Of a stretch of DNA of 51,610 bases, positions 25,780 through 33,817 are shown piece after piece. The DNA comes from 4484-232 sp964486555 (GTDB lineage Bacteria; Thermotogota; Thermotogae; Thermotogales; Thermotogaceae): NCBI GenBank assembly GCA_964486555.1, contig CAZANP010000007.1, forward strand, positions 1 through 51,610. Direction: 5' to 3'. Positions within the stretch are counted from its first letter, which is position 1; each line of letters starts with the position of its first letter. The notes beneath the pieces are model-generated. The model saw only the letters and a program-made list of their open reading frames with translations. It ran no database searches and was not told the DNA's origin. The position numbers were made by a program, and so were the translations under genes.

Positions 25780-26483
25780 GATGGATCCTTCGCGAGAAGA
25801 TAGAGGAATTCAAAAAGGGTGTCTTGAAAGCAGGATGGTTTGCGGAAAAGATGTTCAAAAAGGCGATATCTTCTTTGATCGAGAGAAACGCGAATCTCGC
25901 AAGTGAAGTCGTCTCCGACGATGATCTCATGGATCAGATGGAGATAGAGATACACGAGAAAGCTATGGAGATCCTCGGGATATTCACTCCGATAAAGATG
26001 GAGCTCAAGATGGTCACAACGGGCATCAGGATAGCGGAGATCTTGGAGAGCATGGGTGATAGATCCGCCAGGATCGCTAAAAACGCTTTAGAACTCTCCA
26101 AAGAACCTCCTTTGAAACCTTTGATAGATATACCGAAGATGGCTGATATAACGTCCAAAATGGTCAAGGAAAGTCTCAGAATGTTCGCGGATGCCGATGC
26201 GGAAAAATCCTTTGAGATATGCAAGCAAGACGCAGAAGTCGATGAGCTTTACGAAAGGGTGAAGGAGGATCTACTGCTTTACATGATGGAGTCTCCAAGG
26301 TACGTGAAAAGGGCGTTGCTGCTTCTTGAAATAGCCAATTTCATAGAAGAGGTGGCGGATCTCGCAACCAACATAGTGGAAGCGACTGTATACATGGTGA
26401 AAGGGGATCTGTACAAGTGCTGCCATGATGATATGGTGGCTTTCAAAAAAGGTGGAGGGATTCTGTTTGAAAGTTCTGATTAA
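25776..26483 (+). CDS. PhoU-like protein with two E-x3-D metal motifs
   Basis: All-helical protein of 235 residues made of two three-helix PhoU repeats. Metal-binding E-x3-D motifs are visible: EILESMGDRSARIAKN in the first repeat and NFIEEVADLATNIVE in the second. The T. maritima homologue, to my recollection, was solved with multinuclear iron clusters on these motifs. PhoU proteins modulate phosphate uptake and PhoR signalling, but no pst or phoR gene is adjacent here. GTG follows GGGAGGCGTATC. The LptF-type fusion gene starts inside its last codons, so they share one transcript. Confidence 0.9.
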   Translation: MRWILREKIEEFKKGVLKAGWFAEKMFKKAISSLIERNANLASEVVSDDDLMDQMEIEIHEKAMEILGIFTPIKMELKMVTTGIRIAEILESMGDRSARIAKNALELSKEPPLKPLIDIPKMADITSKMVKESLRMFADADAEKSFEICKQDAEVDELYERVKEDLLLYMMESPRYVKRALLLLEIANFIEEVADLATNIVEATVYMVKGDLYKCCHDDMVAFKKGGGILFESSD

Positions 26484-29400
26484 GTACATTTCAAAGCTTT
26501 CCATTGGGCCTTTTTTGATAGGTCTTGGTGGATTCGTCATTTTTGTTAGTGTGGAGATACTGTATCAACTCTCCGATATAATCGTGAGGCACAGAGTTGG
26601 TATAGCTAAATTACTCCTCTTGATATATTACTATCTTCCATATTTCGTTTCCATGGGTATTCCCGTGGGAATTTTACTTTCCATATTCTGGATAGTTTCC
26701 CAGCTTTCAAACGACAGAGAAATGATGGCATTTCAGGTTCACGGTATCTCTTTGAAAAGTCTGCTACTGCCATTCCTCATTCTCTCACTGTTTTTATGTG
26801 GTATAACTTACTATCTAAGTGATTACCTCGTTCCCGTATACAACACCAAGGTTGAAGATGTACTATCTAAGTATGTCTACAAGAGACCCCAAGCTTTCAT
26901 AGCTGAGAACATCCTCACGAAGTTGGGTGAAAATCAGTATTTTTATGTTAAAAAGTACGACGAGAGAAACGAAACACTGTGGGATGTTGTCCTATTCAGG
27001 TATGGGAAGGAAGAATCCATAATAACCGCAAAGAAAGTCGTGAAAGAAAAGGGGAAATGGTATCTGTACGACGGAAAATACTACACCGTGGATAAAGATG
27101 GATTTTTGAAGATCGATGCGAGGTTCTCGAAAATGGAGCTCGATATAGAAAAGGATCTGGAAAACTATCTGAGGCTCGGAAAGTCTCCCAGGGAGATGAA
27201 GGGGAGTGAGATAAAGAGTAAGATCGTTTTTTTCAAGAAAGTTGGTATAGATACGGCTCCTTTGATAGTGGAATTGTATTCAAGGTATGCGAATGCCCTT
27301 GGGCCTCTCATAATAGTCCTAGTTGGTATACCACTCTCTCTTCTTTTCAACCTCAAAAGCAAATCATGGGGTGTGATTTTCACTTTCGTCCTGGTCGTAC
27401 TGTATCAAGGTTCCAGTGCATGGTTGAGTGCCATGGGGAAGGAAAGATTGATATCACCGGATCTAGCTCCCTGGATACCAGATATCGTGTTTTCGATATC
27501 TGGCCTTTTGCTCTTCATTTTACTCGATACAACCAGCGCTTACAGGATTAGAGAGATTTTATCGAAGTTTTTCATACTTCTAGTGATAATTCTTCCCGTG
27601 ACACTGGGTTTTTCAACGGAGGTTACTATAACAGCCGATCACGTTATGAAATACAGAGATAGAGTTGTATTTTCTGGAAACGTGGAAGTTCATTATAAGG
27701 ATTCTGTGACGAAAGCTTCCACTTTAGTAGCCATCTTGAACGATGAGGGTAAAGTAACAGAAGTTGTATCGGAAGGAACAGTAACTTATGTGAAGAAAGA
27801 CATAGTTTTGAACGTTGAGAAGATGAGGTTCATCTTCGAAGAGGAGAAAGCATTCATAGCCGGTATAAGAGGAGAGAGTTTTTTTAAAGATGAAAAGGGT
27901 AAGAAACACAAAGTTTACATAGGGGGAACCAGTGGCACCGTTGAAAGAGGATTAACTGGGATAAAGTATGGTTATGTGACAACGTGTAATCTCGCAGAAC
28001 CTCACTATAAAATATCGGCAGTATTCGTTGAACTCAAGGAAAACGAATACATGGTGGCGTATCATGCCATTTTTCACATTCTGGGAATTCCCGTAATGTA
28101 TTATCCCATCTATTTTTCATCGTTGAAAGGAGGACCTCAACCCCTCACATTCAGTTTCAGCCTATCATCAAAGGAAGGTTTGATCATTACAAGCACTTAC
28201 AACATTCCTTACAGTTCAACGGGTCTTGTAACCATAACTAGAAGAAGTGTCGAAAAAGGTGAAAAAGCTGGACGTTACATAACTCTTGAATGGAAAGATA
28301 AAGTATATGGTAAGGATATGTCGATGAGTTTTTCAAGGTCATCGGAGGATTCATACACTCTCTCTTTCAAAATATCGAAACTCGCTTTCATTTTGCCATC
28401 CACTTTCAGTTTCTCTCACAAGGTAACTGGTGATACCTTCAACACCGTGTTGAACCTCTCAGGAATTAAAAAAGTTGGTAAGGGAAAGTATGGATACGTT
28501 CTGGAAAGGAAATCAACATCGAGTGGCGTATCATACAAGATTCCTTACGTGTTCGCAGAAAAAGTTTCGATACCAACATCTATTGGTAACCTGACGATAC
28601 AGAAGTTCTCTCATAAGGGGAATTTAAGCTACAAGGAAGGAAACTTCTTTGACCATCTAAAAGATATGAACTCTTCTGGAAACTACACGATGGTTTTTGC
28701 AACAAAAGAATGGTACATTTTAAAAACAGTTAAAACGACTCTCAAAGGATCCTATTCATTCAAAGAGTTCGGACTCGTCAACCATCAAAACCTTTTGGAT
28801 TTTCTTTTCGATCTCAAAGGATTCTCAATTGGAACTTTCCCCAAATACTCGTTCGATCACAACATTCTGATAGGATTCAAGGAGCAGAAGGATGAAGATA
28901 TGAGATACAGGATAGCGAACATCTTCAAAAACACTCTCGCTTTCTCTGCTAAAGGTTTTTCCTTCGTTTTGGCTCACAACTATGTGGATGCTTTTGGTAA
29001 GTCTCCCGAGAGTTTTTCGAGTGGAAAGAACGCGAATTTCCTGAACATATCTTCTAAGATGAGTTTTCCTCCTCTTCTCAACACAACGATATCCATGGCG
29101 ACGAAATACGATTTCATGAAAAAGGAAAGGAATTGGTCCGATCCTAAGGTAGAAACAACGAGTTCTTTTTCAATAGGAAACGTTGGTTTCTCCATCAAAA
29201 CTTCCACATTGTACAAGCTATACGAGCCGGAGAAAACCACAACGAAGTATACGTTCTCGCAAACTTATGGTTCCTTGAAAAACTCCATATCATTTCTCTA
29301 CAGGTACGGTGAGGAGAAACATGTGAAAGAGATCACCGATATTCTGAAAATATCTGGTCGAGAATTTCTCTTCATGAGAAGGCCCAGTTTAACGTTGAAA

Positions 29401-29778
29401 ACGATTTTTGAATTGGAAACAAAAAAGATAAAGAAGAGCACATTGTCCGGCAGTTTCTACATAGGAAAAGCAAAGAACAAAATCTCTCTGAGTTACGTTA
29501 AAGATTCGTATTTCAAGTTGATCTACAGTCTGACATCGTTCGATCCGACAGTCTCGATCAGTTTAACGTCCAAAAAAAGGGATAGCGAATGGAAAATGGA
29601 TGAGATGACGTTGAAAATAGGAAAAAGTCTTCATTGCTGGGGTATGAGTTTTGAAAGTTCTTTCGGTAGAGACTTGAAGGTTGAAAAGCTTGCTTTCAAA
29701 TTCTACATAAAGGAATTTCCAAGCAAAGGTTTTTCGTTCGATCCAAAAACGGGAGAATTCGGCTTCAGTCTTTTCTGA
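26467..29778 (+). CDS. Giant LptF/G permease fused to LptA-like and LptD-like domains
   Basis: Single open frame for about 1103 residues. Residues 1-355 are a YjgP/YjgQ (LptF/G) permease: three N-terminal spans, SNDREMMAFQVHGIS, a periplasmic beta region, then three spans including NALGPLIIVLVGIPLSLLF. An extra hydrophobic segment at about 365-382 resembles a signal anchor. Residues about 384-480 (TITADHVMKYRDRVVFSGNV) are OstA/LptA-like. From about 500, TTCNLAEPHYKI and LGIPVMYYPIYF match LptD, and the last 550 residues are beta-rich, suggesting an outer-membrane barrel. TTG 26467 lies 8 bases after GGAGG; upstream in-frame codons lie inside phoU. It probably moves a lipid from inner membrane to toga. 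LptB and LptC were not seen here. Confidence 0.8.
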   Translation: MKVLIKYISKLSIGPFLIGLGGFVIFVSVEILYQLSDIIVRHRVGIAKLLLLIYYYLPYFVSMGIPVGILLSIFWIVSQLSNDREMMAFQVHGISLKSLLLPFLILSLFLCGITYYLSDYLVPVYNTKVEDVLSKYVYKRPQAFIAENILTKLGENQYFYVKKYDERNETLWDVVLFRYGKEESIITAKKVVKEKGKWYLYDGKYYTVDKDGFLKIDARFSKMELDIEKDLENYLRLGKSPREMKGSEIKSKIVFFKKVGIDTAPLIVELYSRYANALGPLIIVLVGIPLSLLFNLKSKSWGVIFTFVLVVLYQGSSAWLSAMGKERLISPDLAPWIPDIVFSISGLLLFILLDTTSAYRIREILSKFFILLVIILPVTLGFSTEVTITADHVMKYRDRVVFSGNVEVHYKDSVTKASTLVAILNDEGKVTEVVSEGTVTYVKKDIVLNVEKMRFIFEEEKAFIAGIRGESFFKDEKGKKHKVYIGGTSGTVERGLTGIKYGYVTTCNLAEPHYKISAVFVELKENEYMVAYHAIFHILGIPVMYYPIYFSSLKGGPQPLTFSFSLSSKEGLIITSTYNIPYSSTGLVTITRRSVEKGEKAGRYITLEWKDKVYGKDMSMSFSRSSEDSYTLSFKISKLAFILPSTFSFSHKVTGDTFNTVLNLSGIKKVGKGKYGYVLERKSTSSGVSYKIPYVFAEKVSIPTSIGNLTIQKFSHKGNLSYKEGNFFDHLKDMNSSGNYTMVFATKEWYILKTVKTTLKGSYSFKEFGLVNHQNLLDFLFDLKGFSIGTFPKYSFDHNILIGFKEQKDEDMRYRIANIFKNTLAFSAKGFSFVLAHNYVDAFGKSPESFSSGKNANFLNISSKMSFPPLLNTTISMATKYDFMKKERNWSDPKVETTSSFSIGNVGFSIKTSTLYKLYEPEKTTTKYTFSQTYGSLKNSISFLYRYGEEKHVKEITDILKISGREFLFMRRPSLTLKTIFELETKKIKKSTLSGSFYIGKAKNKISLSYVKDSYFKLIYSLTSFDPTVSISLTSKKRDSEWKMDEMTLKIGKSLHCWGMSFESSFGRDLKVEKLAFKFYIKEFPSKGFSFDPKTGEFGFSLF

Positions 29779-29791
29779 AGGGGTGATATCC

Positions 29792-31132
29792 TTGAGGGTT
29801 CCTCCACACAATCTTGAAGCTGAAGAGGCGGTCATAGGCAGCATTTTGATAGATCCTTCTGTAATAAATGATGTTTTGGAAGTTCTCACCCATCAAGATT
29901 TTTACTTGAAAAAGCATCAGTACATATTTCAAGCCATAGAGAAACTCTACGATGAAGTGAAGCCCATAGACATAGTATCGGTGTGCGATGAACTCAAATC
30001 CATGGGAAGACTCTCCGACGTTGGAGGGGAGCTTGAAGTTGCAAAGCTTGCAGAATCCGTTCCAACATCTGCTCATGCACTTCATTACGCTCAGATAGTT
30101 CGCGATAAATCGATATTGAGACAACTCATAGAATCATCCAGAAAGATAACCGAGACTGCTTACTCCGAGGGTGACGTCGATGAAATACTGGATTCGGCGG
30201 AGAGATTGATATTCGAGATAGCGGAGTCCAGGACCACGAAGACATACGATCACATAAGTGGCATCATGCACCAAGTATTTGAAAATCTTGAAAAATTCAG
30301 GGAAAAGAGTCAAATGGTAGAGACAGGGGTGTTGGTCACAGGTTTCCCAACAGGTTATAGAGAACTGGACAAACAAACGACGGGATTTCATAAATCCGAT
30401 CTTGTCATCGTTGCCGCAAGGCCATCTATGGGGAAAACGGCTTTCGCTCTCTCGATAGCCAAAAACATGGCGGTGAGATTCAACATACCTGTTGGAATAT
30501 TCAGCCTTGAGATGTCCAAGGAGCAACTCGCTCAAAGGCTCCTATGTATGGAAGCGGGTGTCGACCTTCACAGGTTGAGGACAGGCTATCTAAACGAGGA
30601 TGAGTGGGAAAGATTGACCCTCGCTGCATCGAAGCTTTATAAAGCCAGCATAGTGGTAGACGATGAAACCGCCCTGGATCCCAGAACTTTGAGAGCCAAA
30701 GCAAGACGTATGAAGAGGGAATATGGTGTGGAAGTCTTCTTCGTTGATTACCTCCAGCTCATGCACATAAAGGGATTTAGAGAGAACAGGCAGCAAGAGA
30801 TATCTGAGATATCAAGATCCATGAAGCTGTTGGCAAGAGAACTCGACGTTGTGGTTGTTGCACTTTCTCAGCTCTCAAGGGCAGTAGAGCAGAGAGAGGA
30901 TAAAAGGCCCAGACTGAGTGACCTGAGAGAATCGGGAGCTATAGAACAGGACGCAGATACTGTCCTCTTCATTTACAGAGAGGAGTATTACAAGAAAACC
31001 GAGAGGATCAAGGAACCTCATGAAGCGGAGGTAATAATAGGAAAGCAAAGGAACGGCCCAATAGGTATCGTTACGCTCATTTTCGATCCAGGAACGGTTA
31101 CATTCCATGATGTGGATGTTGTCCATACCTGA
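29792..31132 (+). CDS. dnaB: Replicative DNA helicase DnaB
   Basis: Hexameric 5'-3' helicase of the replication fork, about 446 residues. The N-terminal DnaB domain starts with VPPHNLEAEEAVIGSIL. The RecA-like domain has Walker A ARPSMGKTAFAL, Walker B VFFVDYLQLM, SRSMKLLARELDVVVVALSQLSRAVEQR and DLRESGAIEQDAD. No intein is present. The frame opens at GTG 29783 inside the GGGGTGAT ribosome site, so TTG 29792 is preferred. It follows the Lpt fusion by 13 bases. Confidence 0.97.
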   Translation: MRVPPHNLEAEEAVIGSILIDPSVINDVLEVLTHQDFYLKKHQYIFQAIEKLYDEVKPIDIVSVCDELKSMGRLSDVGGELEVAKLAESVPTSAHALHYAQIVRDKSILRQLIESSRKITETAYSEGDVDEILDSAERLIFEIAESRTTKTYDHISGIMHQVFENLEKFREKSQMVETGVLVTGFPTGYRELDKQTTGFHKSDLVIVAARPSMGKTAFALSIAKNMAVRFNIPVGIFSLEMSKEQLAQRLLCMEAGVDLHRLRTGYLNEDEWERLTLAASKLYKASIVVDDETALDPRTLRAKARRMKREYGVEVFFVDYLQLMHIKGFRENRQQEISEISRSMKLLARELDVVVVALSQLSRAVEQREDKRPRLSDLRESGAIEQDADTVLFIYREEYYKKTERIKEPHEAEVIIGKQRNGPIGIVTLIFDPGTVTFHDVDVVHT

Positions 31133-31141
31133 GGTGAACCG

Positions 31142-31903
31142 ATGAGAGAAAAAAGGCTGGAAAAGATCTTGAACTATCTTAAAGAAAAGGGATTTGTAAC
31201 GATAAATGAACTCAAGGAATCTTTGAACGTTTCGGAAGCCACGGTTCGAAGGGATCTGAATTTTCTAAAGCAGCATGGATTGATAGAGAAGTATAGGGGA
31301 GGAGCCTCCCTAAAGGGATACCCTAGAGAGCTTTCGTTCTTTGTGAGACTCGATGAATTCAAAAATGAGAAAAAAAGGATAGCGGAAAAGACGGTGACAC
31401 TTCTTGAAAATCATCAGATAATAGCTCTTGGGGGAGGAAGCACGATCTATTACACGGTTTGTGCCCTCGATGATAGCTCTCTTCACGATTTAACCATAAT
31501 CACGAATTCTATAACAACAGCATGGGCTGTTATACAACTCAAAAAGAGTTTCAAGCTCATTCATACAGGTGGGACGGTAAGGGAAGGATCCTTTGAGTGC
31601 ATCGGAGGACACGTTCTCTCATTTTTGGAAAAGATGAATTTCGATGTGTTCATAACGGGAGCGGATGGTATCCATCCCATCGTGGGAGTGACTTTCACGG
31701 ATATTGAGGAGGCTTTCGTCGCTAGGAAGACGCTTGAGCGGAGTAAAAGAGTCATAGTAGTTGCAGATCACAGAAAGATCGGGAAAATAGCTCCCATAAA
31801 GATGTGCGATATGAACGAAGTCAGCTATTTGATAACGGATGACCTTTCAAACGAAATATCGTTGTCGTTGAAAAAGCGGGGGGTTAATGTCATCTTAGCC
31901 TGA
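31142..31903 (+). CDS. DeoR-family transcriptional regulator
   Basis: Sugar-responsive repressor of 253 residues. The N-terminal winged helix-turn-helix has the full DeoR signature in FVTINELKESLNVSEATVRRDLNFLKQHGLI. The C-terminal DeoRC sensor, an isomerase-like fold that binds phosphorylated sugars, shows ALGGGSTIYY, TGGTVREGSFECIGGH, DVFITGADGI and VVVADHRKIGK. The ATG follows GAGGTGAACCG. No sugar operon lies next to it, so its target cannot be inferred from context; it may be cotranscribed with dnaB. Confidence 0.92.
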   Translation: MREKRLEKILNYLKEKGFVTINELKESLNVSEATVRRDLNFLKQHGLIEKYRGGASLKGYPRELSFFVRLDEFKNEKKRIAEKTVTLLENHQIIALGGGSTIYYTVCALDDSSLHDLTIITNSITTAWAVIQLKKSFKLIHTGGTVREGSFECIGGHVLSFLEKMNFDVFITGADGIHPIVGVTFTDIEEAFVARKTLERSKRVIVVADHRKIGKIAPIKMCDMNEVSYLITDDLSNEISLSLKKRGVNVILA

Positions 31904-31927
31904 CCGCTCGCTCATTCATGATAAAAT
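31900..31927 (+). promoter_or_regulatory. Promoter candidate for csrA-gatC-yraN-smpB
   Basis: CTGACC (31900-31905), 16 bases, then TAAAAT (31922-31927), with TG one base before the -10. The hexamers match the housekeeping consensus at four and five positions. It lies 24 bases before csrA in the only gap of this gene group. Confidence 0.45.
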
Positions 31928-31950
31928 GTATGACGGGATGAGGTGGAATT

Positions 31951-32295
31951 ATGCTTGTTCTCACAAGAAAAGTGGGAGAAAGTCTTGTTATAGACGATAA
32001 GATCATCGTAAAGATTCTGAAAATTGAAGGGAATGCTGTGAAAGTGGGGATAGATGCTCCCAAGGATATAAAGATCCTCAGGAAAGAGTTGTACGACCGC
32101 GTGATCGAGGAAAACATAGAAGCAGTTAAAAGCCCCCTTGTTGGAATAAAGGAGGTGTTCAAAGATGGTGAAGGTGACGAAAGATCTGGTAAGACATCTG
32201 GAGAATCTGGCAAGACTGGAATTGACGGAGGAACAGAGGGAAAAGATAATGAAAGACATGGAGGAGATACTGGGGTACATGGAGATGCTGGATGA
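31951..32295 (+). CDS. csrA: Carbon storage regulator CsrA with unusual C-terminal tail
   Basis: RNA-binding translational regulator that blocks ribosome sites at ANGGA motifs. Residues 1-60 are canonical: MLVLTRKVGESLVI, then the core IKILRKELY with the RNA-binding Leu4 and Arg44 both present. Typical CsrA has about 55-85 residues, but this frame runs to 114. The extra 45 or so residues are Gly, Glu, Lys and Asp rich and are read from the same DNA as the start of gatC in another frame (131 bases shared). The tail looks like a consequence of a lost stop codon rather than a folded domain. GAGGTGG precedes the ATG. Confidence 0.85.
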   Translation: MLVLTRKVGESLVIDDKIIVKILKIEGNAVKVGIDAPKDIKILRKELYDRVIEENIEAVKSPLVGIKEVFKDGEGDERSGKTSGESGKTGIDGGTEGKDNERHGGDTGVHGDAG

Positions 32296-32455
32296 GGTAG
32301 ATGTCAAAGATGTTGAACCCATGTACACACCTGTGGAGAATCCTGTCCTTCTCAGGAAAGGTGAACCTCGCGTCTTTGAAGGGGTGGATCATATAAGAAG
32401 GAACTTCCCAAGTGAGGACAAAGGTCATATAAAAGTTCCAGGGATTCACAGATGA
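32165..32455 (+). CDS. gatC: Asp-tRNA(Asn)/Glu-tRNA(Gln) amidotransferase subunit C
   Basis: Small helper subunit of 96 residues that bridges GatA and GatB in the GatCAB amidotransferase. The N-terminus VKVTKDLVRHLENLARLELTEEQREKI and the later LDEVDVKDVEPMYTP are typical, and the C-terminal extended part wraps around GatA. A strong AAGGAGGTG site lies inside csrA. With asnS also in the window, the amidotransferase is more likely needed for Gln-tRNA(Gln) here. gatA and gatB are not in the window. It overlaps yraN by ATGA. Confidence 0.92.
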   Translation: MVKVTKDLVRHLENLARLELTEEQREKIMKDMEEILGYMEMLDEVDVKDVEPMYTPVENPVLLRKGEPRVFEGVDHIRRNFPSEDKGHIKVPGIHR

Positions 32456-32778
32456 ATTGGAGAGAAGCCGAAAAATTGGCAACGGATCACCTGAAAAGGA
32501 AGGGTTACAGGATACTGGAGAGAAATTACAAAACCCCATACGGTGAGATAGATATAATCGCTATGAAGGGGAAAGTGTTGGTATTCGTGGAAGTGAAAAG
32601 CGGATCTGGCAAAAGGATAAAACCATTGGATAGGATAGACAGAAAGAAAATCAAAAGAATGCTCGCAACTGCTCAGTATTTCATTCTGAATAAAAATTTT
32701 TCTTTCAAAAGGGTCAGATTCGATGTGATTGAAGTCACACCTTCGGGTATAACACATATCGAGGAGGTGAATTTTTGA
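32452..32778 (+). CDS. yraN: UPF0102 / YraN family nuclease-like protein
   Basis: Protein of 108 residues with the restriction-endonuclease-like core: GEIDIIAMKGKVLVFVEVKSGSG holds the E, D and ExK pattern of PD-(D/E)XK nucleases. YraN-type proteins are widespread and linked with DNA or RNA processing, but their substrate is not settled. ATG 32452 overlaps the gatC stop, and its own stop overlaps the smpB start (TTGA). Confidence 0.9.
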   Translation: MNWREAEKLATDHLKRKGYRILERNYKTPYGEIDIIAMKGKVLVFVEVKSGSGKRIKPLDRIDRKKIKRMLATAQYFILNKNFSFKRVRFDVIEVTPSGITHIEEVNF

Positions 32779-33230
32779 AAGTAGTTGCTGTCAACAAGAA
32801 AGCACGGAACGATTACGATATACTGGAAACTTACGAAGCTGGAATCGAACTCAAGGGAACGGAAGTGAAATCTTTAAGAGAGGGTAGTGTGAGTTTCAAA
32901 GACTCATTCTGTAAGATAAAGGATGGAGAGGTTTTTCTCATAAACCTTTACATAGCACCTTATAGACACGCAGGGGTTTTCAATCATGACCCAGAAAGAC
33001 CCAGAAAGCTTTTGCTCCATAAAAGGGAGATAAAAAGATTGGCTGGAAAGGTCCAGGAAGAAGGAGTAACCGTAGTACCCCTTAAGATATATTTCAATGA
33101 TAGAGGAATAGCAAAAGTGGAAATAGCGGTAGCAAGAGGCAGAAAGAAGTACGACAAGAGAGAGAAGATAAAGAAGAAAGAGATCGAAAGGAGACTGAGG
33201 GAATACATGAAATACAAAGGAAGGTGGTGA
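32775..33230 (+). CDS. smpB: SsrA-binding protein SmpB
   Basis: tmRNA partner for ribosome rescue, 151 residues. The OB-fold shows VVAVNKKARNDYDILETYEAGIELKGTEVKSLREG, then GEVFLINLYIAPY and the C-terminal basic tail (GRKKYDKREKIKKKEIERRL) that enters the mRNA channel. Start is TTG 32775 behind GAGGAGGTGA. The ssrA gene itself is not seen in the window. Confidence 0.96.
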   Translation: MKVVAVNKKARNDYDILETYEAGIELKGTEVKSLREGSVSFKDSFCKIKDGEVFLINLYIAPYRHAGVFNHDPERPRKLLLHKREIKRLAGKVQEEGVTVVPLKIYFNDRGIAKVEIAVARGRKKYDKREKIKKKEIERRLREYMKYKGRW

Positions 33231-33232
33231 AG

Positions 33233-33793
33233 ATGATACTTTTCAAAAACCCAGGAATTGAGAACACAGAAGAAACGTTGAGAATAGCGATTGAGGAGAT
33301 GAAGAAATCCAACTTGGAAACACTGGTGATCTCTTCAACGAGAGGATATTCTGCGGAAAAAGCTTTGGAAATCATACCAGAGGACGTAAAACTGATAGTT
33401 GTAACTCATCATTACGGTTTTAAGAAAGAGAACGAATGTGAATTCTCTGAAGAGCTCAGAAAGAGGGTCGTTGAAAAGGGTTACAGTGTTTTAACTGCCA
33501 CTCACACACTCTCTGGTATAGAGAGAACTTTCAGAAAGGAATTTGGAGGGTTGTATCCTACGGAGATAGTTGCCCAGACTTTGAGATTGTTCTGTGAAGG
33601 CGTCAAAGTTTGTGTTGAGATAGCTGTAATGTGTGCAGATGCTGGACTTGTGAGAACGGATGAATGGATCGTTACATGTGCCGGCACGTCCAAAGGACTG
33701 GACACGGCGTTGGTCATAAAACCTTCGAATTCGAACAGATTCTTCGATTTAAAAGTAGGGAAAGTGCTGTGTATGCCATCAGATTACGAGTAA
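33233..33793 (+). CDS. Stand-alone pyruvate kinase C-terminal (alpha/beta) domain protein
   Basis: Protein of about 186 residues resembling the isolated C-terminal domain of pyruvate kinase, with no barrel or active site. Visible segments: LETLVISSTRGYSAEKALEI, VKLIVVTHHYGF, YSVLTATHTLSG and VCVEIAVMCADAGLVRTDEWIVTCAGTSKGLDTALVIKP. Free-standing versions occur in archaea and thermophilic bacteria, and their role is unknown; the domain binds effectors in true pyruvate kinase, so a regulatory or ligand-binding role is possible. ATG 33233 follows GGAAGGTGG, which lies over the smpB stop. A terminator follows. Confidence 0.8.
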   Translation: MILFKNPGIENTEETLRIAIEEMKKSNLETLVISSTRGYSAEKALEIIPEDVKLIVVTHHYGFKKENECEFSEELRKRVVEKGYSVLTATHTLSGIERTFRKEFGGLYPTEIVAQTLRLFCEGVKVCVEIAVMCADAGLVRTDEWIVTCAGTSKGLDTALVIKPSNSNRFFDLKVGKVLCMPSDYE

Positions 33794-33796
33794 AAT

Positions 33797-33817
33797 GAAG
33801 GGGGGAATCCCCCCTTC
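33797..33817. terminator. Bidirectional terminator between convergent genes
   Basis: GAAGGGGGG, loop AAT, CCCCCCTTC: a perfect 9-bp stem. On the minus strand it is followed by ATTTTA; on the plus strand the T run is weak. It overlaps the stop codon of nfnB and should separate the two converging operons. Confidence 0.75.

Noticed and set aside
26425..26466. Longer N-terminus of the Lpt fusion
   Set aside because: The upstream codons lie inside phoU without a ribosome site; GGAGG is spaced for TTG 26467.
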